This document shows positions 51,585 to 62,019 of a stretch of 64,000 nucleotides of DNA, piece after piece. Numbering within the stretch: the first letter of the stretch is position 1; every line of letters starts with the position of its first letter. A program made the position numbers and the translations under genes. Below the pieces are notes generated by a model. The model made no database searches. It worked only from the letters and a program-made list of their open reading frames with translations, and was not told the origin of the DNA. Source of the stretch: Baylisascaris procyonis (taxonomy: Eukaryota; Nematoda; Chromadorea; Rhabditida; Ascarididae); the NCBI GenBank assembly GCA_037389465.1, contig JAZARR010000214.1, forward strand, positions 3,348,001 to 3,412,000. The letters are read 5' to 3'.

Positions 51585-52145
51585 TATGCGAATCGACAAG
51601 ATCGAGCTGCAGTTTAAAACCTGGAGGTGTGGATGCACTAGCAATATTGGCAGCAAGCAGATTCCAAACTTGCACCACAGGAAATAATCTGGTAATATAA
51701 TTCAGTTGGTATGGACCACGGTGAATTTTGTGGCTGAAGCGTTTCTAGGCATTCATGAAAATGTGACATGAGAAATTAAACAAAGAGACCATGCAGGGGT
51801 ATAGCATTCTAAAATGGGACGGCAGCAGTTGATGAAGCCTTTCCGATAATGCTCAACAGCTCAATTCATCTGCTGCAAAGCGCGAAGAACACAATTTGCA
51901 ATATTTGATGAATTTTCAGCAATTATGCAACCTAGAGTGAAGCTCAGGGTAGAATATAACAAGAAGGTAATGAACATCACCTAGTCCAGGCAAACATTGA
52001 CACCGGAGGTTGATATGAACGAAGTGAGACTTTTTAATGGAAAATATTTACTGCCTTAATTTCGATTACTTGGCGGTTTCATCGAGGTCTTTCTGCAAAG
52101 CACTGATATCATAGGCAACTTGAGATAACGGACGATAAAATTCAA
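51585..52145 (-). pseudogene. Second non-LTR retrotransposon 3' fragment
   Basis: The minus strand encodes FPVVQVWNLLAANIASAST, then GFKLQLDL, the same C-terminal W-N-x-L-P-type block as the fragment at 25784-26806. Farther upstream is SALQKDLDETAK, typical of the region after the catalytic motif. Frame shifts separate these pieces. The catalytic region is absent, so only a decayed 3' part remains. Confidence 0.7.
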
Positions 52146-55100
52146 CGTTATCTTTCTATTTCGAAGAATATGTCGCTTCTAGAGCAAATTTACAGAAATA
52201 AATTTGCTGCTAAATTGATGAGAGCTGAAGAAGGATGCAACACAACATTACGATAACAAGAGAAAAAAACTAGATAAGAAAGTAGGAAAACATCACTAAC
52301 ATCGGAAAAACATGAGCAACGCCATGTAAGTTAGCGATCACCTTTCGATGGCAACTACGTTATGTGAATATATCGATATAACGGTCAACCAATCACAGGC
52401 TTGCTCAGAAGCACACCTGTAAAGCGCAATGAACAGAGGGAGGGGAGGGGAGAAGAAGGGGACAGGAGGTACAAGGGAGAAACATAGCTGAAGTAGAGGA
52501 GAACCTGCTCGTCGGAAATCAACGCAAGGAAATTGGAAGTGTTCATCTCCCAACCGAACTGTGGGTTCTTTTGTTTTTCAGTAATAAAAATCACACACAC
52601 AAAAAGCATCTCCGAACACTTAATGAAAAAAAACCAAGAAGAAACTTCTCTGCATATTTCAATTCAAATCAATGTGCAATAAGTTGAGTACTTAAATTAC
52701 CTTTCAAAAACGTAACAGATATTAGTGGAACGAAAATAATGCTTATCTCAATATTTGTGCTTCCGTTCAGGCATTACAAAGCGAAATATGGGATAATGCG
52801 GCATTAATGAGACATTAGCGCTTTGTTTGTTGTTTACGTTCCGATCCTTTTTTTTTTCATTAGGGTGATAGCATGACGGCGGAAAATGTTCACGTTGTTT
52901 GTTTCAGCATTCAAGGATAACATCGGTGAACGTATGATTTCCTTTGATTTTCAAATTTCAGAAGGAGTTTATAGAATTGAAATAAAAATGCATCACAAAC
53001 CTATTAATTAAACACAGGTTCACGTTCTATGCTAATAAACCTGTCTCAATAATGAACTGAATAATAACTACGGTAATTATAGAGGTGATGCTTAGCACCA
53101 CGTGAAAGGCATGTGAATGCGTGGCTAGCACCGCTTGCATATAACTAAGTGATGTTATGGTGTAAAACCCCTGTCATAATGCATCGAAGGATAGCTGCCC
53201 TCATATGAACACCGTGGCGCAATGGTACATTGCTTTAGAGCAATAACTAATAGGTTTGAGCGGTTTTTCTATACATTTAAAGCAAAGGAATCGGAGAAAG
53301 GAGGTGGAAGAGGGGAGGGAATAACTCTCTTCATCGGTATTAAATGAACATGAATTTCAAAACACGTCCTAACCTTAAATAATATCCTTCACCACCTCCC
53401 CTTCCCACCTCTCCGCTCGTTAATGACAAATGAAACCATACTGACAAACGCTGAACGCAATACACGATCAATGTGCACACCAAGAAACAATTAAAACCCG
53501 CCCCGTTAGCTTTCAGTCGATAGAGTGCCAGATTGCATCAGCCTTACTCCGTGAAATTGCTCCGCCTTTACTCTGCACTAAACCATATTGAAAATCGACA
53601 GCAACAGCAATAAATGATGCAATTTTATGCACATTTTCACTCACGCATACAAGCACGTTTAGGCATTCGCAGGCACAGACACAGAAAGTGCAAGATTCAT
53701 GGAGATGAGGTATGATCAGGAAACGAACCTTCGTAGGATTAGAAATGATTTCAAAGCAGTGAGAAAACACAAATCCACAATGGGGAAGGAAACGTTGGGA
53801 GAGGGGAGGGAGGAAGAGGAGGATGTGAAGAATCGTTCTCATTTCACAAACAAAAATGAGATGAGAAGGTAAGATGGAGTAATAGAGAAGGGGTTACTGG
53901 TGTGAAATATTAAGGAAATGATGGAAATTCTCTGATTGTAAGAGCATTCGATGGTCCAAATTGCAGAGAAATCCCTGACAAGCGTGTAGCAAGTTCATCG
54001 CAATCGAACAGAGGAAAATGCTATGCATTTTTAAATGTAAGACTTGAAATATTCAAAAATATTCGAGAAAATATTCAAAAAAAGTCCACAAAATTCCGTT
54101 CGAAGATAAAAATGGTGAAGCTTTTCAGCATTACGACGCAGTGAAATGTATGGAAAATATTGACTGCAATGCTTTAAACTTTTGAGGATCATAAAAACCA
54201 GCAAACAATTTTTGCGCTTTTCATTAAGTTTAAAAAAAAGTCTTGCCATTACTGTTAATTCCCAATGATTTCTCTTCGACTGTCGGAACGATGCTAAAAA
54301 AAAATTCTATACATGACCAAGTTTTGCAATGAGATCAAGCGATAAGTCAGAAATATGCAAACGATGAAAGATAACTGAACTAGGATATAGTATAAAAAGT
54401 AATACTTTTATTTAAAAAAGTATATGCACACCTGACAGGAGAAACTAAACGCACCCGCAATGTTTTAAAAAGCTGAATAGCACGACTGCGTTTACCTATT
54501 ACTGAGAATGCAATAACAGGCACAACTTTGCCGCAGATCAGTAAGCGATGCATAGCCATAAACACCAGAAAGACATATGCCCCCTCGTCCTCCCTATCGA
54601 CCGTGGACTTGTGGGTACAATGTACTAACAGCTACCAGGACATCCACGAACCCCTTTCGAGGACAAATCTGCTCATTCCTTTTTCCTGGTGGAAAAGAGA
54701 TGAGTTTAACCCAGTGCCATAGCTAGCATCAAGTTAGGCATCAATAGAAGGTTGCAGTGGCCAGTTCGGCAGAACTGGGCAGACTACCTTCCAGACATCA
54801 TTCATAATCTCAATCACCTTGGGAAACAAGCGTATTGCCGAAATGCAAAAGCAACCCTACTACAGCGGTTATTTCGCTCATACTGTGACAAGAAAAAATT
54901 CATTAAAATAAACAAGGTACATTTTTAAATTCTCAAACGATTATTTTTGAAAAATCGAGCAAAAATTCGATAAAATTTTTTGTTCAAAAATATATCAATA
55001 AAGAAAAATTTAATTCTGTAGGATAGCGTTAAGCAGTATAAATTGGAGCAGTTCAGTATCGAAAGAAATGCAAAAATAGCGAATGTGAAGAGTTCAAATA

Positions 55101-55280
55101 TAATTGAGTCAACGATGTTTATCGCTTTAAAAAAACATCATATTCAGATTTGTATATGCAATCGCCTCAATCTTATGTTTCTTATATTTCTTATAAGTTA
55201 TATTTCTGCTGCTCTCACGTTATCACCTGATTACATTTATTAATGATACAAGCTAAATATGCCTATTTTTTGTTGTATTA
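52146..55280. other. Non-coding stretch; no gene seen
   Basis: Contains purine tracts on the plus strand at 52436-52490, 53283-53322 and 53785-53826, which generate spurious Pro/Ser/Leu-rich minus-strand frames. No tRNA-like fold or splice-supported exon was recognised. 54580-54880 is slightly GC-richer but without recognisable coding content. Confidence 0.5.
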
Positions 55281-55287
55281 TACAGTT

Positions 55288-55370
55288 CACAAAAGTTGAG
55301 AGACTCGTTTACATGCAAGAAGCGCTTGCTAGTGGTTTGATATGTAAAATCGAGTCTCTCTTCTTCTGTT
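55288..55370 (+). ncRNA. Candidate microRNA precursor with miR-50/62/90-type seed
   Basis: The plus strand folds into a hairpin. GAGAGACTCG (55298-55307) pairs perfectly with CGAGTCTCTC (55351-55360), TTTACAT (55308-55314) pairs with ATGTAAA (55342-55348), and the two blocks are separated by a 2-nt bulge. Below a TT/TT internal loop the stem goes on with AAG/CTT and ACA/TGT pairs. The terminal loop region is about 27 nt and may hold a small GCAAG/CTTGC stem. The 3' arm has a 22-nt window, 55338-55359, beginning TGATATGTAA. Its seed GATATGT is that of the nematode miR-50/62/90 family as I know it, and the first ten bases equal those of C. elegans miR-62. Stem length, a 22-nt 3p product and a 5' U all fit a Drosha/Dicer substrate. 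Expression is not shown. Confidence 0.65.
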
Positions 55371-55379
55371 AATTATATG

Positions 55380-56695
55380 GCTGTGATAAAATCGACATTT
55401 GTGCAATATTGTGTGCATTTCACCTATGATTATTGTGTGGCCTATAATATGTTGAGCAGCAATGAGTTCGAGATGAGTGAATATCCCAATGCTTGATGCA
55501 ATACTTGCATAATAACATCGTCAAGAGAACACATCTGTAGTTACAGACCATCACTAAGCAAGCCAGCAATGTAAAGAAGAATGGTCGTCTTTTGATGTCA
55601 ATCATTTGATAATGCTCTCGATCGATCAACATCAACGATGACTCTCTGATGAGAAATTAGATGGCTAAGCGCAAAATTAAATTTCTATTTTATCACCTCT
55701 ATTCATTGCTAAAGATCGATACTTATGCTACTATATATAGCATCATAAAATTTATATGCATATGATGGAGGTCATAATCGTAACAATGAATGAAGGGGAT
55801 TATTAGGGTATACAGCAAATATACTATTACTTACGGTGCAAACCCCTTAAAGCAATGCTGTGTTTTGAAAGTTGCTCACTTCTAAAATATCCCTCCCACC
55901 CCTCCCCCCCCCCTCCACTCTGTCGCAAATTTGAAAATTCTGGTCAATGGTGCGGTATTTTGAGTGACTGCTCTACGTGCATTACCAAACATATCTTGAA
56001 ACTTGAGCAGTCTAGAGGGGCGAAGCTCTCGGCTGTGCCGATGGACCTACTCATGACTAATGTCTGGAGGGCAGGGGTAAAAGGTAGGAAGCAAGGTGGG
56101 GAGGGGGGGGAGGGGAGGAGCAAAAAAGGAAGCAGGGAGGTAAGAGGTGACCATTAGGTTTGAAACCTTCGATCTTTCAAAAATGACGTATCCTGAATCA
56201 GCAACTTTGAACGCATCCCTTCAAAAAGTAAGTCAGTGGTCTGACAACTCTGAAGGATTGGCACTATCATATGCAGCAACGCCCTTGGAAAATCCACTTG
56301 TACGATACCACACAAGACAACCGATCAACGAACAATGAAAAAATCATATCTGCTCGAACATAAGTCCAACTATGAGAATAAGCCAACTAGGTAACCGTTG
56401 GGCTCAAATAAAAGTAGAAACCCTTCTCGAACAGAAACGAAATATTTGAGCGCAATAAACCAAAGCCGGTGTAACCAGAAATGAGGGCTTGCCCTAATCA
56501 AAGATGAAAGTAAATGAAATCGTAAACACCGTAAAATCAGAGAGGAAAGGCTGAAATAAAGCATTCTTACAAAGAAAGAATGCCCTGAGGTTATACTTCC
56601 CCTAAGGCTATAAGTTAATCCCTTCCAACATTCTACGAATAGCACAACGTCATTGACCGCAATACTAGTTACTACATAATAATAAAAAACACTAT
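55380..56695. other. Non-coding stretch; no gene seen
   Basis: Contains a pyrimidine run at 55890-55920 (with C10 at 55904-55913) and a purine tract at 56075-56150. Nothing coding was supported. Confidence 0.5.
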
Positions 56696-56771
56696 TCATT
56701 GAATATCCCTATCTGCATATTCCCGCAACATTACAGGACAGTTCACCGACCATCCAATGAGCACAAAACAC

Positions 56772-56854
56772 CGTCGTATTCTACGAAGCATCGTTGAACG
56801 TATCGCCTCGCCGCTGTCGCGCCACGTATCGCCGACCGCGACCGCGTCGCTCAT
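56772..56854 (-). CDS. Possible first exon of an unidentified minus-strand gene
   Basis: An ATG at 56854 (minus strand) opens MSDAVAVGDTWRDSGEAIRS, then TMLRRIRR, in sequence markedly CpG-rich compared with the surroundings. A donor is possible at CG/GTGTTT (end 56772, phase 2) or later at TCG/GTGAAC. The same frame is open upstream to an ATG at 56917, so the start is uncertain. No downstream exon was identified. Tribbles, on the same strand 15 kb away, is one possible partner. No family recognised. Confidence 0.3.
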
Positions 56855-56894
56855 CTTGAAACCGACTGCAAAGGATGCAACGCGAGTGACGCGT

Positions 56895-56995
56895 TCGTTT
56901 GCATCAATTGACGTCATCGCGACGTTGATTGGTTAATTCGATGTGAACGCGTGCGTGTCACTCGCAGATGCGATCGCGAACGATTTCATCACAGC
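56895..56995 (-). promoter_or_regulatory. CpG-rich promoter-like patch with CCAAT box and CRE
   Basis: On the minus strand CCAAT (56928-56932) is followed by the palindromic CRE TGACGTCA (56909-56916), then an octamer-like ATGCAAA, and then the ATG at 56854. CpG and GCGATCGC-type words are dense here, unlike the AT-rich flanks. The combination resembles a proximal promoter reading leftwards. Confidence 0.4.
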
Positions 56996-59076
56996 GCAAA
57001 GTTTCGTCATAATGCTCAATTTCACGTGAATGGTGAATATTTTCGATCATCTCAAACATACTGAATTAGAGTTGCATTCAAACGGGATCGTTAGTGATGA
57101 ACGTTGGCTAACCGATGTTCTTCCGGTCACACAGGAAAGACCTTGTATTGGGGATTACGATGTGGTCCCCATCACACTGTGGCGGTGATAGTTATAAGAC
57201 AGCGATGGACAAAGAGCAAAGGGGGAAGGTGGGGGAGGGGTGAGGAAAGAGAGAGACGAGAAAGGGACCGAGGTTGCGGGAATTGGCCTGATAAATGTGC
57301 GAATTAAAACTCGTATTTTGACACCGATGAGTGCAATGTATTGAAGGCGGGGAATAGAAGACAAGGATGGAGGTGAAACTGAGTTGACTTTGGTGTCGTT
57401 TATAAACACTTTGTAGAGCTGCATAATTTAACATCAAGAACCAACTCCGTCTGAAACACAAAAAAGGTATAACTGCCTTTTAAAGGAATGACAGATCGAA
57501 TAAAACCCAACGAATAAAAGTAATCTTTTCAAAAAAAAAAAAAAAAACGTATTGCTCTTTGCGTCATCTCATTGTAGACGACCATTATTAAATAAGTGGC
57601 AATAGCGATAAAACAAATGCTAGCCATAACCATTAATAAAAGTATATAAATAAATATCCGCTCGAAAATTCATCCATATCTTTGCAACATGTTTGCTCCA
57701 TCATAACATTAAGAAATATGGAAGCAATTAATTCCGATCATACTATTTCTATTCAGAACAAAAATTTAAAGAATAGTTTTTTTTTTTTTTTAAGATATAA
57801 AATATTTAAACAATTTTGATTGCTGAGTAGCCCAAATCATCAATACAATTGGGAACTCACTGTGCATGGTTTTATTAAGATATATGCTAATTAATTTCAT
57901 GGTAGTTGATAAAGTTGCAAACCTTTCTGTCCCTAGTTTCAAACTGTAATCACAGTTATGCATCAGATACTTGAAGTTAACTCGAGTAATGAGCTATTGA
58001 AAAGCTATTATGGATACGAAATTAATGAGCAGAAGATAAAACCATTGATGTTAAGTGAACAATTAGTCTAGGTCTGGCGAACGAAGTGAAGAACCGTGAA
58101 AGAATTTTTTGTGATTTGAAGAAATTAGGCGGAAGAGTCACATTTCAGAACCTTTTCGAAAGTTTTTCTCTGATCTTATCTGTTTACTCAATAAAATTTT
58201 GTATGTGTTCGTTTGAACGATCCAAATCAAGCAAGCAACAAATTTCCGATTGCACATCACAAATTCACCACAGAAAGAGATCAATCATAACGATAAATGA
58301 GTGTTTAGCGCAAATGTGAATGATAACGAATGAGTTTTGAAATGTTATAGTGATAAATTCTTTATCATAATTGGCATATATGTAAAAAAATGGAAAATAT
58401 ACACATTTAAATTGCCTTCTAGACGTTCCATTAAATAAATAACATTTAATAATTCTTATTGAATCAATATTCTCATTGATAATCTCTGATGAGTGAATTA
58501 TAATATCACCGCTACAATTGCTTCAAATAGTTTCGTTGATAAAGATCGGTGAGAGATCAGTTTGCTTTATGAAGACTGTTTCACTTTTTCTTTCCATCCA
58601 ATGATTGCTGTTGCCAATGTTTTATCATCTGGTGGTCAGCCTACTGGTGATTTTGGGAGTCGTTTCTCCGCTTTATTTTTCCCCTTCTGTAAAAAAGTGC
58701 TAGACAGATCACAATCTCATCTCTGCTTATGTAGTCGTTCAGCTCATCTGTTCGCTTTGTTCCCCACACTCTTTCATTACGAGCATTATCCAAACGAGCA
58801 AGCGTGATAGGAGTTGGTCATGCAAGAGTGTCCAAGATCACCGGAACACCAATCGCATAGATGACCAGAGACGATCAAAGAGACGATCACATGACCTATG
58901 CAAAATTTTCATCTAAGATGCAAGTATGCAAAATTTCTGCTACCTTTTCGTGTCTATCTCGCCCAGCAATATGTTCTCATTCATTACGAAAGTACTCGAG
59001 GTGTGTGGCGGCATTCTTCCAACGATCGTGATTTCGTTTTCGAGTTGCAACGCAACAATTCACTGACCAATCGGAA
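56996..59076. other. Upstream region of the MSP-domain gene; no other gene seen
   Basis: Contains a purine tract at 57205-57270 and A or T runs near 57531-57547 and 57777-57792. No open frame here has splice or composition support. Confidence 0.5.
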
Positions 59077-61915
59077 ATGTACCAGCTGCTTGTCTCTTTT
59101 CTGCACGTTATCGTCATAATCTCGCTGGCCATTCAATGCGCTTCGGGTAAACGTCCAGCCATCGGGAACGGAGTAAGTTGAAATATTTGCCCGATTCCAT
59201 TATTCGTCATATTTTTTTTCTATAAGCTATAATGCCTAAGCTATATTTTGAAATCAATCAATTATTGCTCTATCACATAATTAAGCATATCTGAATTAAC
59301 ATGAGAGTTATTTGCAATCTGCCAATTTTCCACCTTCGATATTCCCATATAGAAACAATCAACGATAAATGGAGTCATAAGCTTTTGCTTCATAAGCAAA
59401 AGTGCGAAAATGTATAATTGTTTATTGGCGAATAACACGGAGTTAATTTATTTTATTCGTCTTTCATATAACTGAGGACTTTTTTGAATGACTTTTAAAT
59501 GTTTGAAAGATAACAACATATAAAGATTTCAAAAACAGTCAAATGGTTCATGTAATCATATATCAAATATTATATTGCTTAATAATCTCATGCAATATAA
59601 TGTTGCACACAACTTACTTAATATGGAAATTATTTAGAATAAACAAGAGTCTAAGGAAAAGATGCACGATGGAGGATCGAAGTCTTCAAAATCTTCGAAG
59701 CGGATCAAATCGAAAAAATCGATGAAGTTATGCAAGAGCGGAAAGTCAGCGAAATCTCAATCAATGGGACTTGTTGCTGATGTTAGTTTTTGTTTTAAGT
59801 GACTGAAAGAAAATTTCTTAAATATATCCGAAGTTTACATATTTTATTCAAAGAACACTAAGCAAGAGCAATATTTCACTTTACATATTTCAATTTTTAT
59901 ACAACATTCATTTACCCTATTAAAGTTTTTTTTGCAGAAATAAACTGAAAACGTTATACGCCAATTGATACTGTTCGCGAGATAACTTTAAAATGATGAA
60001 AGTATTTTTGAAGTGTGAATACGTTTATTCTGTATCTTCAACTCATTTTCCGATCACCTTATGCATGGACTCGAACGCATAAAACACTTCGTTAAAAGGG
60101 CATTCACTGAAAATGAAACTTCAATTTCAGCCGACACAATCTGCGTCATCATCGAAATCCGCAAAGGGTGGTTCACGTTCTCTGAGGAAAATAGAGAATG
60201 AGATGGCGGTAGACAAGGTGAACCTCATTCAAATTAATCCATATTTGTAATCGATTAATAGCTATCATGTTACTCGGTTTCACCGTCGTTCTTTGGAAGA
60301 GGAACTGTTTCACGATTAGAAAATACCGAATTGCCTAATTTGATGATATCACGATAACGGATTTCAAGAAAAGTCGAAATTTAGGTGGTATTTATGCTGC
60401 GTCGTTGTTAAGCGTTCGCATCCAATTATCTTCCGGACAGTTTTATAAGCAAAGTGGTGCAACGGAAAGACTTTTACTGATTTCTTCCCGCCGATTTTTG
60501 ATTTTTAGTGAAACGCGATAAATGAGTTATCAAAAGTTCGAAATAAGTCTGTAATTTTCATTTCAGAATCAAGAAGGCAACAACGTCGGCAACGCAACGG
60601 CGAAAGCAGGTAATGTCACATCTTTCTGAGCTAACCACTGGTTCAGGCATTACTCTTTCTTTGAAGTGGGCTTTGCAAAATTTTGATTACTTTCTATATA
60701 AAATCACTGATCGATGCCATATGACGTCGAAATCAGCTTCCAGGTGAGATCGCCACCTTGCACTTTTGTATTTAATTCACTACGGAGTAGCAACGAAACG
60801 TTTTTTTTTTTTCACCTAGCGCACACTATACGAGGTAATCCGATGTAGCTTCCTGATCATGGGGCAGAATATATAGGACCATATGTGGCAGAATAAGTGG
60901 GCTTATATGAAGAACTGCATATCCGGACATAATGCATTGCTTACAGGAGACCAGTTGGACCTCATTTTGGAGCCGAGCAACCTCCTTTGGAAACCGGCAG
61001 GAGGAATCAAGAAGGTCGAACTCTCTAATCCCGGTAACGAACGTCAGGCTATCAAGGTTTCTTGAACAGTTATTGCTAATCTTTTTGACCTTCCACCCAC
61101 AAAACATCGTCGATCCATCTGCGCACTTTACCAAGAAGTGCACAGGAAAATTTCTCAGCGAAAAATAAAAAGCGCAGCAGTGATGATAATGAAATGGTAA
61201 CAGTATTAACAATGAAACAATTGTTATAAAGCAATTACTAGTGTAGGGTTGCAGAATCAGCCCTGTTCTCTTGTGATTGTGGATGTCGACACCTAGAAAG
61301 GTTATGATCACGATGATTGCAGTTCAGATCACTGCGCACCTAAATTACGGTACGCTGGAGTACGGTAGGATGAGTGCAAATCTGAAGTGTTCGCATGGGT
61401 TCTAGAAGTGAAATGAATTGCAGGTGAAGTGCACGGATAATGACCTATACCGAGTGCATCCAGTTTACGCATTCATCGAGCCGGGTCAGACTGTCAGCTT
61501 TGATATCGTTCGCAACAACGGCGGTAACAAAAACGACAAGCTTGTCTTCCTCGCAACAAAGGTTTCATCTAATTGATTCGCATATTTCATTCAATCTAAA
61601 ACCTATTGCAAAAAAAGCGTCTTTCCCGTTTACAAACTTTCTTATGAATTTCCTTTTCAGCGATCCTTGTTTGAATTTTTGCAGTGTAACTCGAAATTAT
61701 CAATTTTTACGTGATTACAAATAAAGCAGTGCTAGCCAAATCTGACATAACAACAGTCTCTTTTTGAAATTTCAGTAGTTCTTTAAAATACTGTAGCCTG
61801 ATTGCAGAAGCAATTTTTTCAGGCCAGCGATAGCGATACACGACCAAAGGAACTTTTCAAGCCGGGTGCCAATAATGCCGTCGTGGTGCTGCCCCTCCTT
61901 TCGACTGCTGCATGA
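59077..61915 (+). CDS. MSP-domain protein with N-terminal hydrophobic leader and Lys/Ser-rich linker (SSP-like), 7 exons, complete
   Basis: Exons 59077-59172, 59638-59781, 60131-60217, 60567-60609, 60947-61056, 61424-61561, 61823-61915 give 236 residues in one frame. Residues 3-21 (QLLVSFLHVIVIISLAIQC) form a signal peptide or single anchor. Residues 33-123 are Lys/Ser-rich and hydrophilic (SKSSKSSKRIKSKKSMK). Residues 124-236 are an MSP (major sperm protein) domain: LDLILEPSNLLWKP, KKVELSNPGNERQAIKVKC, then NDLYRVHPVYAFIEPGQTV, NDKLVFLATK, and a final beta strand (AVVVLPLLSTAA). The pattern YRVHPVYAFIEPG resembles the nematode sperm-specific SSP class more than motile MSP itself. MSP proteins are cytosolic polymer formers or ligands, so a leader peptide on this fold is unusual. 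A role in sperm is inferred from the family. An AATAAA follows the stop by about 95 bases. Confidence 0.9.
59382..59402. repeat. Perfect 9-bp hairpin with 3-nt loop
   Basis: CTTTTGCTT and AAGCAAAAG flank CAT in intron 1 of the MSP-domain gene. Too short for a microRNA precursor. Confidence 0.8.
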
Positions 61916-62008
61916 TTTACTTTACTAGTGCATCATTCTGATTTCATAAATCCTCTCGGATATTGCTCACTAATCAACCATGACATTAAATACAGTCAAA
62001 TCGTCTGC

Positions 62009-62014
62009 AATAAA
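62009..62014 (+). promoter_or_regulatory. Poly(A) signal AATAAA for the MSP-domain gene
   Basis: First canonical hexamer after the TGA at 61913-61915. Confidence 0.6.
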
Positions 62015-62019
62015 TAATG

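Noticed and set aside
53200..53270. tRNA-like beginning (GTGGCGCAATGGTA)
   Set aside because: No T-arm consensus or closing acceptor stem follows at the right distance.
60826..61311. 161-codon minus-strand open frame
   Set aside because: It is the antisense shadow of the MSP-domain exon at 60947-61056.
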